Shown: positions 1-7,962 of the stretch, one piece after another
Layout: every line of letters begins with the position of its first letter
How positions within the stretch are numbered: position 1 is the first letter of the stretch
NCBI RefSeq assembly: GCF_900608595.1
Contig: NZ_UWYY01000006.1
Coordinates: 186,001 to 250,000, forward strand
Source: Promicromonospora panici
GTDB lineage: Bacteria > Actinomycetota > Actinomycetes > Actinomycetales > Cellulomonadaceae
Reading direction: 5' to 3'
DNA length: 64,000 nt
The notes under the pieces: model-generated
Databases searched by the model: none
Seen by the model: the letters and a program-made list of their open reading frames with translations, nothing else
Told to the model about the DNA's origin: nothing
Made by a program: the position numbers and the translations under genes

Positions 1-343
1 GGTCGAGTGCGGGCGATGAGGCCCGACTGTCCCCGGGGTCTTCGTCTGTTCCAGTTGCGGCTGCCGGCCTGACCAAAGCGGCGGTGTTCAACTCTTCCCC
101 CAAAGAGAGTCCCATGAAAACAAGCTGTCGGGCTCGAGGCCCATTTAACGACCGATGCGAATGACGTTAGGACTACTTCTTGGGTCCCGCGCGGCGAGAC
201 CGTAATACACCTGTGATCTGTGGAAAACCGTCCCCGCGCGGTGGATAACTTTGGGGCCGCGGTGGACAACCTGTTGATGCCGGCGGTGCCCCGCATAGAC
301 TGGCCCGGTTCGACGACGGCGTCCGAACAAGGTCAGGGGCAGG
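1..343. other. Left-edge region without a convincing gene
   Basis: No frame here has convincing coding character. Local base composition around 80-180 is less GC-rich than the surrounding genes. The only structure I can support is the set of three DnaA-box-like 9-mers at 219-269, described separately. The remainder is the upstream region of the GAF regulator, whose ribosome binding site (AGGGGCAGG) lies just before 344. Confidence 0.5.
219..269 (+). repeat. Three DnaA-box-like 9-mers at exact 21-bp spacing
   Basis: TGTGGAAAA (219-227), GGTGGATAA (240-248) and GGTGGACAA (261-269) lie in the same orientation, 21 bp apart start to start. On the other strand they read TTTTCCACA, TTATCCACC and TTGTCCACC, close to the DnaA box TTATCCACA. 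Spacing of about two helical turns puts all three on one face of the DNA. They could be a DnaA regulatory site, a titration site, or a relic near a replication gene to the left of the window. DnaA binding is inferred. Confidence 0.5.
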
Positions 344-1645
344 ATGACGCAGGTGCCACACCGGGACGCGCAGTGGGTGCGCGCGGCATACGAGAGCTTC
401 GTCGGTTCTGCCGGCTCCCAGGAGCCCGAGGGCATCGACCCCGTCGTCGCGGCCTCGTGGCGACGGAGCCTGCGCAACGGGGTGGACCCGGACCGGCCGA
501 GCGCGGTGGCCGTCGCGGCGTCGGACGACCTCGAGGACTACCGCCGCGACCATCCCCTCGCGGTCGCCATGCCGTTGGTGCGGGACCTGGTGGGCGGAGC
601 GACCGGCGACGACCTGGTCGTGGCGGTGTCGGACGACGTCGGCCGGCTGCTCTGGGTGGAGGGCCGTGGGCCGGTGCGCTCCGCCGTGGACCACGTCGGT
701 TTTGTCGAGGGTGCGGTGTGGCGCGAGGAGTCCGTCGGCACCAACGCGCCCGGCACGGCCCTGGCCACGCGCCGCCCGGTCCAGGTGCTCGGCGCGGAAC
801 ACTTCGCCCGGCCGGTCCAGCGGCTGAGCTGCACCGCGGCGCCGGTGCACGACCCCGCGGGCGGGATCGTCGGCGTCCTCGACCTCACCGGCGGCAGCGC
901 GGCCGGCTCCCATGTCGCCCTTGCGCTCGTGCGGGCCACGGTCGCGATGGTCGAACGCGAGCTGGCCGCCCGCGCCGCCGACCGCCTGCACGGGGCCGAC
1001 GCCTGGGCGGGCGAGGCCGACCCGGACCCGGGCTTGGGCCCGGGGAGGGGCACGGGCGCGGCCGAACGCGCCCCGCACCTACGCCTGCTCGGCATGCCCA
1101 CGCTGGGCGGGCGGCGCATCTCGCTGCGCCACGCCGAGATCCTGCTCCTGCTCGCCGAGCACCCGCGCGGCCTCGGCGCGGAGGAGCTCGCCGTGCTGCT
1201 GCACCCCGGCGACCTGTCGCTCGTCTCCGTACGCGCGGAGATCTCCCGGCTGCGCCGCGTGGCCGGTGCCGTGCTGGACGGCCCCCTGCTCGCCGGCTCC
1301 CGCCCGTACCGGCTGGCGCGAGTCCTGCGGTCCGACGTCGACACCGTGCGGTCCCGGCTCCGGCGCGGCGACGTGCGGGGTGCGCTCTCGGCGTATCCGG
1401 AGCCGCTGCTGCGCCGGTCGCTCGCGCCGGGCGTCGAGCGGCTGCGCGAGGAGCTCGAGGCCGAGGTGCGCGAGGCCGTGCACGCCTGCGCCGACGCGGC
1501 CGCCGTCGAGCAGTGGACCGCACGCGACGAAGGCGCGGACGACCATGCGGCCTGGACGCGCCTGGCCCAGCTGGCTCCGCAGGGCGGGCCGCAGGCGGCG
1601 CGGGCGTGGGCGCACCTGGGGGTGCTGGACCGCCGGCTGTCGTGA
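344..1645 (+). CDS. GAF-domain transcriptional regulator (AcoR-like N-terminus)
   Basis: A 433-aa cytoplasmic protein. Residues about 25-215 match the sensor half of AcoR-type regulators: an N-terminal ASWRRSLRNGVDPD helix and a GAF domain with EESVGTNAPGTAL and the later GVLDLTGG strand. The C-terminal half does not show an AAA+ domain or a clear Fis-type HTH. Instead residues about 255-340 (ISLRHAEILLLLAEHP..., then SVRAEISRLRR) look like a winged-helix DNA-binding segment, a layout common in actinobacterial GAF regulators. It precedes the sulfurtransferase gene by 69 bp in the same direction, so it may control that gene. The ligand is unknown. Confidence 0.75.
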   Translation: MTQVPHRDAQWVRAAYESFVGSAGSQEPEGIDPVVAASWRRSLRNGVDPDRPSAVAVAASDDLEDYRRDHPLAVAMPLVRDLVGGATGDDLVVAVSDDVGRLLWVEGRGPVRSAVDHVGFVEGAVWREESVGTNAPGTALATRRPVQVLGAEHFARPVQRLSCTAAPVHDPAGGIVGVLDLTGGSAAGSHVALALVRATVAMVERELAARAADRLHGADAWAGEADPDPGLGPGRGTGAAERAPHLRLLGMPTLGGRRISLRHAEILLLLAEHPRGLGAEELAVLLHPGDLSLVSVRAEISRLRRVAGAVLDGPLLAGSRPYRLARVLRSDVDTVRSRLRRGDVRGALSAYPEPLLRRSLAPGVERLREELEAEVREAVHACADAAAVEQWTARDEGADDHAAWTRLAQLAPQGGPQAARAWAHLGVLDRRLS

Positions 1646-1714
1646 GCCGGGATCTTTTCGGCACGGCCGTGTGTTCATATTCTCGTCAGTGCACGTGCTC
1701 TACGAGGAGGACCC

Positions 1715-2608
1715 ATGCCCGCGCCCATCGACCCGTCGGACAAGATCGCGCAGTACGCCCACCCGGAACGTCTCGTGAGCACCACGTGGCTGGCCGAGCA
1801 CCTCAAGGACCCCGGCGTCGTCGTGGTGGAATCCGACGAGGACGTCCTGCTCTACGAGACCGGCCACATCCCCGGCGCCGTGAAGGTGGACTGGCACACC
1901 GACCTGCAACACCCCGAGATGCGCGACTACCTCGACGGCGCGGCGTTCGCCGCCCTGATGGGCAGCAAGGGCATCACGCGGGACACGACTGTCGTCCTGT
2001 ACGGCGACAAGAACAACTGGTGGGCCGCGTACACGGCCTGGGTGTTCACGCTGTTCGGGCACTCGGACGTGCGCCTGCTCGACGGCGGCCGCGGGCTCTG
2101 GAGCGCGGAAGGCCGCGAGCTCACCACCGACGTCCCGGCGCCCGCTCCTGTCGAGTACCCGACCGTGGTGCGCGACGACAGCACGATCCGCGCCTTCCGC
2201 GACCAGGTCCTGGCGCACCTCGGCACCGGCCCGCTCGTCGACATCCGCTCCCCGCAGGAATACACGGGCGAGCGCATCGCCATCCCGGACTACCCGGAGG
2301 AGGGCGTGCTGCGCGGCGGCCACATCCCGACCGCGCGCAACGTCCCCTGGGCGACGGCGGTCGCCGAGGACGGCACCTACAGGACCCGGGAGGAGCTCGA
2401 GGCCATCTACACGGCCGGGCTGGGCATGAACCCGGACGACGCCGTCGTCACGTACTGCCGCATCGGCGAGCGCTCCAGCCACACGTGGTTCGCTCTCACC
2501 TACCTGCTCGGCTACAGAGGCGTGCGCAACTACGACGGCTCGTGGACCGAATGGGGCAACGCCGTGCGGGTGCCGATCGCCACGGGCACCGAGCCGGGCG
2601 CCGTCTGA
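1715..2608 (+). CDS. sseA: Thiosulfate sulfurtransferase, two rhodanese domains
   Basis: A 297-aa tandem rhodanese protein. The inactive N-terminal domain (about 20-135) carries [11 protein letters not shown]; the C-terminal domain (about 155-290) carries the catalytic loop CRIGERS at 248-254, with Cys248 as the persulfide-forming residue. It is expected to transfer sulfane sulfur from thiosulfate to cyanide or a cellular thiol acceptor. Full length for the actinobacterial CysA/SseA type. A strong GAGGAGGA site precedes the ATG. SufE, a sulfur acceptor, is encoded about 450 bp downstream on the same strand, a pairing common in actinobacteria and consistent with a role in sulfur trafficking. 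Confidence 0.93.
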   Translation: MPAPIDPSDKIAQYAHPERLVSTTWLAEHLKDPGVVVVESDEDVLLYETGHIPGAVKVDWHTDLQHPEMRDYLDGAAFAALMGSKGITRDTTVVLYGDKNNWWAAYTAWVFTLFGHSDVRLLDGGRGLWSAEGRELTTDVPAPAPVEYPTVVRDDSTIRAFRDQVLAHLGTGPLVDIRSPQEYTGERIAIPDYPEEGVLRGGHIPTARNVPWATAVAEDGTYRTREELEAIYTAGLGMNPDDAVVTYCRIGERSSHTWFALTYLLGYRGVRNYDGSWTEWGNAVRVPIATGTEPGAV

Positions 2609-2615
2609 CCGCTCC

Positions 2616-2680
2616 TTGTTGTGAGCGCGACCGTTGCGACTGTGCGCCCGTTTTAGGCTGCACGATCGCGCTCACAACAA
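2616..2680. repeat. Palindromic element, copy 1 (reverse orientation)
   Basis: An inverted repeat with outer 15-bp perfect arms (TTGTTGTGAGCGCGA / TCGCGCTCACAACAA) around an asymmetric core that reads GCCCGTTTTAGGC, the reverse of the core in copies 2, 4 and 5. The dyad extends outward through TGACCGCTC / GAGCGGTCA (2606-2614 / 2689-2697), which includes the stop codons of both convergent genes. It probably acts as a bidirectional terminator; its recurrence at four other sites suggests a dispersed REP- or MITE-like family. Confidence 0.88.
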
Positions 2681-2694
2681 AAGGACGGGAGCGG

Positions 2695-2994
2695 TCAGGC
2701 GCGGCCGAACTCCTTGCGGAGCTCGTCCTTGGCGCGCTCCAGGACCTCGCGCTGTTCGGCGTCGAGCTCCTTGCCTGCACGGTTCACGTAGAACGTGAGC
2801 ATCGACATCGCCGAACGGTACGGGGAGCTCTTGCGCCGGCCGCTCGACTCCGCGGAGTGCTTGAGCGACCGGGCGATCCGCTTGGGGTCCTTCCACGTGA
2901 AGACGCCCTCTTCGAGGTCCAGGGCGTCGCTGCCTTCGGTGACACCCTGGGACCAGCGTTCGCGGCCCTGGTCAGACCGTTTCTTCTCGGCCAT
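2695..2994 (-). CDS. DUF3175 family protein
   Basis: A 99-aa basic, soluble protein. The sequence fits DUF3175: RWSQGVTEGSDALDLEEGVF near the N-terminus, then FTWKDPKRIARSLKHSAE, SPYRSAMSMLTFYVNRAGK and a C-terminal KDELRKEFGR. Family function is not known to me; the composition (Lys/Arg and Ser rich) would suit a nucleic-acid-associated or plasmid/phage-type small protein. It runs convergently to the sulfurtransferase, with the palindromic element between them, and is divergent from sufE. The ATG at 2994 is the only sensible start. Confidence 0.85.
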   Translation of the reverse strand: MAEKKRSDQGRERWSQGVTEGSDALDLEEGVFTWKDPKRIARSLKHSAESSGRRKSSPYRSAMSMLTFYVNRAGKELDAEQREVLERAKDELRKEFGRA

Positions 2995-3059
2995 ACATCA
3001 ACCGTACGACGCCGCCCGGTAGCTCGCCCGAGCCCCGAGCGCGGTGGGAGGATGAGCAG

Positions 3060-3515
3060 ATGAGCACCAACGACGTCGACCTGCCCGAGGCCCTCGCCGA
3101 GCTGCGGGACGCCTTCCTGGAGACGCCCGAGCGGGACCGCCTCCAGCTGCTGCTGGAGGTGTCGCGCGAGCTTCCGCCGCTGCCGACTCGGTACGCGGAC
3201 GCGCCCGAGCGGCTCGAACGGGTCCAGGAGTGCCAGTCCCCCGTCTACGCCTTCGCCGAGGTGGACGACGCCGGCGTGGTCACCTTCCACGCGAGCGCGC
3301 CGGAGGAGGCGCCCACCACGCGCGGTTTCGCGTCGATCCTCGCGCAGGGCCTCACCGGGCTGACGGCGCAGCAGGTGCTGGACGTCCCCGAGGACTACCC
3401 GCTCCAGCTCGGGCTCACGAAGGTGGTCAGCCTGCTGCGCCTCAACGGCATGGCGGGCATGCTCTCCCGCGCCAAGCGCCAGGTCCGGGAGCAGATGGCA
3501 GCGGCCCAGGTCTGA
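3060..3515 (+). CDS. sufE: SufE-like sulfur acceptor protein
   Basis: A 151-aa protein matching SufE over its whole length. The conserved acceptor cysteine is Cys58 in RVQECQSPVYAF, followed by the family features TRGFASILAQGL and LGLTKVVSLLRLNGMAGML. SufE takes persulfide sulfur from a cysteine desulfurase and stimulates iron-sulfur assembly. No desulfurase is present in this window; the nearby double-rhodanese protein is a plausible partner, and this gene pair recurs in actinobacteria. A GGGAGG site lies about 10 nt before the ATG. Confidence 0.92.
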   Translation: MSTNDVDLPEALAELRDAFLETPERDRLQLLLEVSRELPPLPTRYADAPERLERVQECQSPVYAFAEVDDAGVVTFHASAPEEAPTTRGFASILAQGLTGLTAQQVLDVPEDYPLQLGLTKVVSLLRLNGMAGMLSRAKRQVREQMAAAQV

Positions 3516-3529
3516 GCGCAGAGGTCCGC

Positions 3530-4495
3530 CTAGTGCTCCCGCAGCCGGGAGCGCAGCCACGGAATGCAGGCCTCCGCCTGGATCCGCTGGAACGCGCGCA
3601 CGTGCGGGATGCCGGGCGGCGGGTCCTCCAGCGAGGTACGCACGAAGTAGGCGGTCAGGACCGCCACCCACACGGTGACCGCCTCGGGGTCGACGCGGGC
3701 CGGGAGCGGCGTCCGCTGCAGGACCTGCTCCGGGGCAGGCCCACCGGAGGCGTGCACGGCCGGGAGCATGCTGGCCTGGTCGATGAACGGCGCGCCGCGC
3801 ACAGCGTGCGGCCAGTCCACCGCCACCGCTTCTTCCGCGCCGTCAGGCCGGCGGACGACGAGCGCGTTGTCCGCGCGCAGGTCGGCATGCACCAGGTGCG
3901 GGCCCGCCAACGCCTCGGCCTGGCGCTCGGGCGAGGCGATCTCGGCGAGGCGTTCGAGGTTCTCCGCCAGCCACGGGTCGTACGTCGCCAGGCCCGCGGG
4001 GCGCTCGTCGGTCAACAGGGCCGCCTCGCGCCAGGTGCGGTCGGCGAAGTCGGGGTACGCGCCGCCGTCGGGCACCTCGTGCTGGGCGATGCGGCGGGCC
4101 AGGTACTGCAGGCGGTCGAGGTCGTCCAGGTCCCACGGCTCGGTCCGGGGCGCCCGCCCGTCGACGACGTCGGACGCGATGACCACCCAGGCGGGCTCCG
4201 CTCCGCCCGGTTCGGGCAGCTCCATGATCCAGCGGAACGCGGGTGCGGGAACGCCGTCGGGCAGCGCCGCCGCGCGTACCGCCTCCCGGCGGTGCAGGCG
4301 CGCGGCGACGTCGTACTCGGTCGAGGCGACCTTCACGAAGGCGCTGCCACCCGCCGACTCCAGCGTGAGTGCCCACCCCGGCGAGTAGCCGCCGTCGTGC
4401 GACGTCCAGCCGGTGACCGGACCGCCTAGCTCCGCGGCGACGGCGTCGCGCACGTGCGTGGGCAGGTCGGGCCAGGTGGGCCGGATGCGGGTCAT
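3530..4495 (-). CDS. Phosphotransferase of the aminoglycoside/choline kinase fold
   Basis: A 321-aa soluble APH-family enzyme. The kinase signature is intact: the catalytic loop HADLRADN (His203, Asp205, Asn210) and the Mg-binding Asp227 in VAVDWPHA; an N-lobe Lys is present in SAFVKVAS. The substrate cannot be read from sequence: family members phosphorylate aminoglycosides, choline, homoserine or other small hydroxyl compounds. It stands alone, convergent with sufE (14 bp apart), with no resistance gene or mobile element nearby, so a housekeeping metabolic role is as likely as antibiotic resistance. Confidence 0.82.
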   Translation of the reverse strand: MTRIRPTWPDLPTHVRDAVAAELGGPVTGWTSHDGGYSPGWALTLESAGGSAFVKVASTEYDVAARLHRREAVRAAALPDGVPAPAFRWIMELPEPGGAEPAWVVIASDVVDGRAPRTEPWDLDDLDRLQYLARRIAQHEVPDGGAYPDFADRTWREAALLTDERPAGLATYDPWLAENLERLAEIASPERQAEALAGPHLVHADLRADNALVVRRPDGAEEAVAVDWPHAVRGAPFIDQASMLPAVHASGGPAPEQVLQRTPLPARVDPEAVTVWVAVLTAYFVRTSLEDPPPGIPHVRAFQRIQAEACIPWLRSRLREH

Positions 4496-4792
4496 GCGGC
4501 GATCATGCCAACCGGCTGCGGGGCCTGACGAGGAGAAATCAGACGTGGGGCCGGAACTCCTGACCTGGACGATCGTCCACCGCCAGATTGGATATCACGG
4601 CTGTGATGTCTGAGTTACGGGCATTCCTGACGCTCTGCCGAAGAGTTCGATCCTGGAATGTCTTATTTCATTCCTCGCACCACTCGATACACTCCGATTG
4701 ACAGGGTGAAAAGCGCGTCTGACAGTTCTTCGTGGTGAACACACATGAGTGCTCCACCACTGTTTCGACGGAGCTATTCGAGGGGAAATACA
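4496..4792. other. Lower-GC intergenic region upstream of the secreted protein
   Basis: About 300 bp with visibly lower GC than its neighbours, especially 4620-4790. It contains a small dyad ATCACggctGTGAT (4594-4607) and a TTGACA hexamer at 4698-4703 that could be a -35 box, but no good -10 at the right distance. The AGGGGAAA Shine-Dalgarno of the secreted protein is at its right end. No coding sequence seen. Confidence 0.4.
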
Positions 4793-5149
4793 ATGATCCG
4801 AGGATTCCGTGCAATCAGTCGCACTGTCGCAGCCGTAGCCGTCTCGGCCGGTCTGGTCTGCGCAGCCGCAACCGGTGCGAGTGCCATGGCGGTGACCGAG
4901 GGCGACGTGCCTGCGGCCACGATCACCGCGACGGACCCCGTGCCCGACGTGCCGGTCGAGGACGTGGCGGAGACGCCGGTCGAGAACCCCGTGCCGGACG
5001 TTCCCGTCCCGGACCTCCCGGTTCCGGAGCTTCCGGTGCCGGTCCCGACGGGCCTGCTGGACGGGCTGCTCGCCGCGGTCGGCAACCTGCTCAGCTCGCT
5101 CCTCGGCGGCCTCGGCACCTCCTTGCCTCTTCCCGTCCCCGGGGTCTGA
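4793..5149 (+). CDS. Small secreted Pro/Val-rich protein of unknown function
   Basis: A 118-aa protein. The ATG at 4793 is chosen because AGGGGAAA lies a few bases upstream. Residues 1-33 form a signal peptide (Arg-containing start, hydrophobic AVAVSAGLVCAAATG, likely cleavage after ASA). The mature part has a repetitive acidic Pro-Val stretch built on VPDVPV/VPDLPV/LPVPELPV units (about residues 48-85), then a hydrophobic Leu/Gly-rich C-terminus containing LLDGLLAAVGNLLSSLLGG. There is no LPXTG or lipobox. The layout resembles small secreted actinomycete surface proteins with an amphipathic end, but I do not recognise a family. Confidence 0.65.
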   Translation: MIRGFRAISRTVAAVAVSAGLVCAAATGASAMAVTEGDVPAATITATDPVPDVPVEDVAETPVENPVPDVPVPDLPVPELPVPVPTGLLDGLLAAVGNLLSSLLGGLGTSLPLPVPGV

Positions 5150-5256
5150 CGACCGACCCCTTCACAGCTCGCCGGACGTCGCCAGCACGGCCGGTTACCG
5201 AACCCCTTTTCCACCAGCCGTTCGTGAACGGTGGGGCTGGTGACAAAGGGCTCCCG

Positions 5257-5294
5257 GTGAGGCCCTTTCCCGGATATCCGGGAAAGGGCCTCAC
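5257..5294. terminator. 38-bp perfect palindrome between convergent genes
   Basis: A perfect inverted repeat with 19-bp arms and no loop: GTGAGGCCCTTTCCCGGAT followed directly by its complement. It lies between the ends of the secreted-protein gene and the convergent MocR gene, so a bidirectional terminator is the natural reading. There is no U-tract. The sequence differs from the five-copy palindrome family. Confidence 0.8.
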
Positions 5295-5356
5295 TGCTTT
5301 ATGGACGGCGGTATCGCGCATTTCGACATGACGCCGCACGCAGCCTCGAACAATCC

Positions 5357-6859
5357 TCACCGAGTGCTCTCGACATGCCGTGCGATCCGCCGCACGGCCT
5401 CGTGCAGCCGGTCCGGTGTGTTCGCCGCGTACCCGATCACCAGCCCCGGCGGTCCGTCCCCCATCCGGTGCGCCGACAACGGCTGCACCCGCACACCGTC
5501 CTCGCCCGCCCGCCACGCGACGTCGCCGTCGTCGATGCCGGGCAGCGTCACCAGGAGATGCAGCCCGGCGGCCACACCGTGGGCCGTACCGCCGGGCAGG
5601 TACGCCGCGAGCGCCGCCAGCAGAGCGTCGCGGCGGGCGCGGTGGCGGCGTCGGACCTGGCGAAGGTGCCGCTCGAACCCGCCCGACGTGATGAAGTGCG
5701 CCAGCGCCAGCTGGGGCAGGGCGGCGCTGGCGAGGTCCGTCCAGTACCGGGCCTCGACGAGCTCGGACTGCACGGCTGCGGGTGCGAGCAGCCAGCCGAT
5801 GCGGATGGCGGGAGCCAGCGACTTGGACACGCTCCCGAGGTGCACCACATGGTCGGGCGCGAGGGCACGCAGGGCCGGGACGGGCGGCCGGTCGTAGCGG
5901 TGCTCGGCGTCGTAGTCGTCCTCGATGACCAGGTGGCCGGGCATTCCTCCCGGGCCCGACGGCGGCGCGGCGCGCGCCCAGGCCACCAGGTCCCGGCGCC
6001 GGTCCGGGGCGAGGACGACGCCCGTGGGGAACTGGTGCGCGGGCGTGACCAGGACGGCGTCGACGGCTGTGCCTGCGAGCGCGGCCACGTCGAGCCCGTC
6101 CTGGTCCACCGGGACCGGGACGGGCTCCATGGCCCACCGACGCAGATGCTCGCGCGCCCCGTACGAGCCCGGGTCCTCGAAGCCGATCCGGTTCCTGCCC
6201 TGCGCGCCGAGCGCCCGGGCGAGCAGCGTGAGGCCCTGCGAGACCCCGTTGACGACGAGGATGTCGTCGGGGTGCGCGCGCAGGCCCCGGGTGCGCGCGA
6301 GCCAGCCCGCCAGCGCCTCGCGGAGCGCGGGCAGGCCGCGCGGGTCGCCGTAGCCGAGCTCGCTCGACGCGAGGCCCGCCAGCGCGGCCCGCTCGGCGCG
6401 GGCCCACGCCGCCCGCGGGAAGGCGGAGAGGTCGGGCAGGCCGGGCTGGAGGTCGATCAGGTCGGTTCTCGAGGTGACCTGGCCGGTCAGGTCCGGCGGC
6501 ATCGCCCCGGCGAGGCCCGACGGCGAGGCGGGGTGCTCGTTGATGCCGGCGGGTCCTGCTCCTGCGCAGGCGGGCCGCGTTTCCGGCGTCGATGACGGAG
6601 CCCAGGCGGAGCGAACCGTCGTGCCGCCCCCGCGCCTGCCGGACAGCAGGCCCTCGTCGGTGAGCCGCCGGTACGCGTCGACCACCACCCCGCGCGAGCA
6701 GCCGAGCTGGTCCGCGAGGACGCGGGTCGCGGGCAGCCGGTCGCCCGGGGCGAGACGGCCGTCGGACACCGCCTCCCGCACCGCCTCGGCGAGCCACGCG
6801 GTCAGGTTCCCGGGCGGCGCCTGCGCGGGGTCGAGCTGGAGAAAGTCGGCCCCGGTCAT
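5357..6859 (-). CDS. MocR-type regulator (GntR HTH plus aminotransferase-like domain)
   Basis: A 500-aa PdxR/MocR-family protein. Residues about 15-85 are a GntR winged helix (LAEAVREAVSDGRLAPGDRL, then LPATRVLADQLGCSRGVVVDAYRRL). From about 130 onward it is a fold-type I PLP domain, with the PLP lysine in GSVSKSLAPAIRIGWL and the usual EDDYDAEHRYDRPP motif. Such proteins bind PLP and regulate a neighbouring gene. Here the divergent neighbour is an EamA exporter whose start is only 68 bp away, with a shared dyad in between, so it likely controls that exporter and itself. The inducer is unknown. Confidence 0.9.
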   Translation of the reverse strand: MTGADFLQLDPAQAPPGNLTAWLAEAVREAVSDGRLAPGDRLPATRVLADQLGCSRGVVVDAYRRLTDEGLLSGRRGGGTTVRSAWAPSSTPETRPACAGAGPAGINEHPASPSGLAGAMPPDLTGQVTSRTDLIDLQPGLPDLSAFPRAAWARAERAALAGLASSELGYGDPRGLPALREALAGWLARTRGLRAHPDDILVVNGVSQGLTLLARALGAQGRNRIGFEDPGSYGAREHLRRWAMEPVPVPVDQDGLDVAALAGTAVDAVLVTPAHQFPTGVVLAPDRRRDLVAWARAAPPSGPGGMPGHLVIEDDYDAEHRYDRPPVPALRALAPDHVVHLGSVSKSLAPAIRIGWLLAPAAVQSELVEARYWTDLASAALPQLALAHFITSGGFERHLRQVRRRHRARRDALLAALAAYLPGGTAHGVAAGLHLLVTLPGIDDGDVAWRAGEDGVRVQPLSAHRMGDGPPGLVIGYAANTPDRLHEAVRRIARHVESTR

Positions 6860-6870
6860 CTTGGTCCCCT

Positions 6871-6916
6871 TGATCGTCGCTCTCTTGGCTCTGTCAGGTA
6901 TACCAAGAAACGATCA
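6871..6916. promoter_or_regulatory. Nested dyad in the 68-bp mocR/eamA divergent region (candidate operator)
   Basis: TGATCGT (6871-6877) and TCTTGG (6883-6888) are mirrored by CCAAGA (6903-6908) and ACGATCA (6910-6916). The two nested inverted repeats fill most of the space between the divergent start codons (6859 and 6928). MocR regulators normally bind such short intergenic repeats. Binding is inferred. Confidence 0.55.
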
Positions 6917-6927
6917 GGCTCACGGGC

Positions 6928-7878
6928 ATGACGACTTCTGCCCGGTCGGCGGTGCGCGCCGACCTCCGATCCGGCCGACCGCCGGCGTCCTGGTCCGGAC
7001 CGCTGTTCGCCGCGCTCGGCATGGCCCTCGTGGGCAGCCAGGTGGCGGTGTCCGGCGTCCTCGCCGACGCGCCGCTCTTCGCGGTTCAGGCCCTCCGCTA
7101 CACGCTCGCGGCCCTGGGGCTGCTGGTGGTCCTGCGAGTCACAGGCCGGGCGATTCCCGTACCACGCGGCCGGGAGTGGGCGTGGCTCGCCGGCGTGGCG
7201 CTGAGCGGGCTCGTGCTGTTCAACGTGGGGGTGGTGCGCGGTGTCGCGCATGCCGAGCCGGCGGTGATCGGCGTGGCGGTCGCCGCGGTGCCGGTGCTGC
7301 TCGCGCTCGGCGGGCCGCTCCTGGGGCGGACCCGGCCCGCCCCGGCGGTGGTGGCCGCCGCCGCGGTCGTGACCGTGGGCGCCGTTCTGGTGACCGGTGG
7401 TGGGCGCACGGACGCCGCCGGGCTGGGCTACGCGCTGCTCACACTGCTCTGCGAGGCCGGGTTCACGCTGCTCGCGGTCCCGGTGCTGCGCCGGCTCGGG
7501 CCGCACGGCGTGTCCCTCCATGCCGTGTGGATCGCGGCGGTGGCGCTCTGGGGCCTCAGCCTGCTCGCCGAGGGGCCGGGTGCCATCGGGACGCTGCGAG
7601 CCGAGCACGTACCCGCGATGCTGCACCTCGCGTTCGGTGTCACCGTCGTGGCGTTCCTGCTCTGGTACACGGCGGTCGGCCGGATCGGGCCAGGGCGCGC
7701 CGGGCTGTTCACCGGGGTGGTGCCCGTCGCGTCGGCCGTGGGCGGCGTGCTGCTCGGCGGCCCGGTGCCGGGACCGGCCGTATGGCTGGGCGTCGCGGTC
7801 GTTGTCGTCGGGGTCGTGCTGGGAATGCGTCCGAAGGCCGTGCGGGCTTCTCGGGAAGGAACTGTGCCAGCCGGGTAG
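6928..7878 (+). CDS. EamA/DMT-family transporter
   Basis: A 316-aa integral membrane protein with about ten hydrophobic segments arranged as two EamA repeats (first roughly 25-150, second roughly 165-300). Examples are VAVSGVLADAPLFAVQALRY in repeat 1 and LAFGVTVVAFLLWYTAVGRI in repeat 2. DMT proteins usually export amino acids, metabolites or drugs. It is divergent from a MocR regulator, an arrangement seen for amino-acid or vitamin exporters. Substrate is not determinable. The last codons lie inside the left arm of the downstream hairpin. Confidence 0.88.
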   Translation: MTTSARSAVRADLRSGRPPASWSGPLFAALGMALVGSQVAVSGVLADAPLFAVQALRYTLAALGLLVVLRVTGRAIPVPRGREWAWLAGVALSGLVLFNVGVVRGVAHAEPAVIGVAVAAVPVLLALGGPLLGRTRPAPAVVAAAAVVTVGAVLVTGGGRTDAAGLGYALLTLLCEAGFTLLAVPVLRRLGPHGVSLHAVWIAAVALWGLSLLAEGPGAIGTLRAEHVPAMLHLAFGVTVVAFLLWYTAVGRIGPGRAGLFTGVVPVASAVGGVLLGGPVPGPAVWLGVAVVVVGVVLGMRPKAVRASREGTVPAG

Positions 7879-7934
7879 GTAACGGAGTGCTAGCACTGCT
7901 ACGTGCCCGTTACCTACCTGGCTGGCGCAGTTCC
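7858..7934. terminator. 28-bp-arm hairpin between eamA and kdpE
   Basis: Arms 7858-7885 and 7907-7934 match at 26 of 28 positions around a 21-nt loop that itself contains the palindrome AGTGCTAGCACT (7886-7897). The left arm overlaps the last seven codons of the EamA gene. It sits between convergent genes and ends 28 bp before the kdpE stop. Likely a bidirectional terminator. Confidence 0.85.
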
Positions 7935-7962
7935 CTCCGGCGAGGGCCGGGGTAAGCCCCGG

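Noticed and set aside
1..160. A partial gene entering from the left edge
   Set aside because: The open frames there are short, lack recognisable protein sequence, and composition is not gene-like.
3530..4495. Aminoglycoside resistance gene
   Set aside because: The APH fold is shared by many metabolic kinases; no mobile or resistance context is visible.
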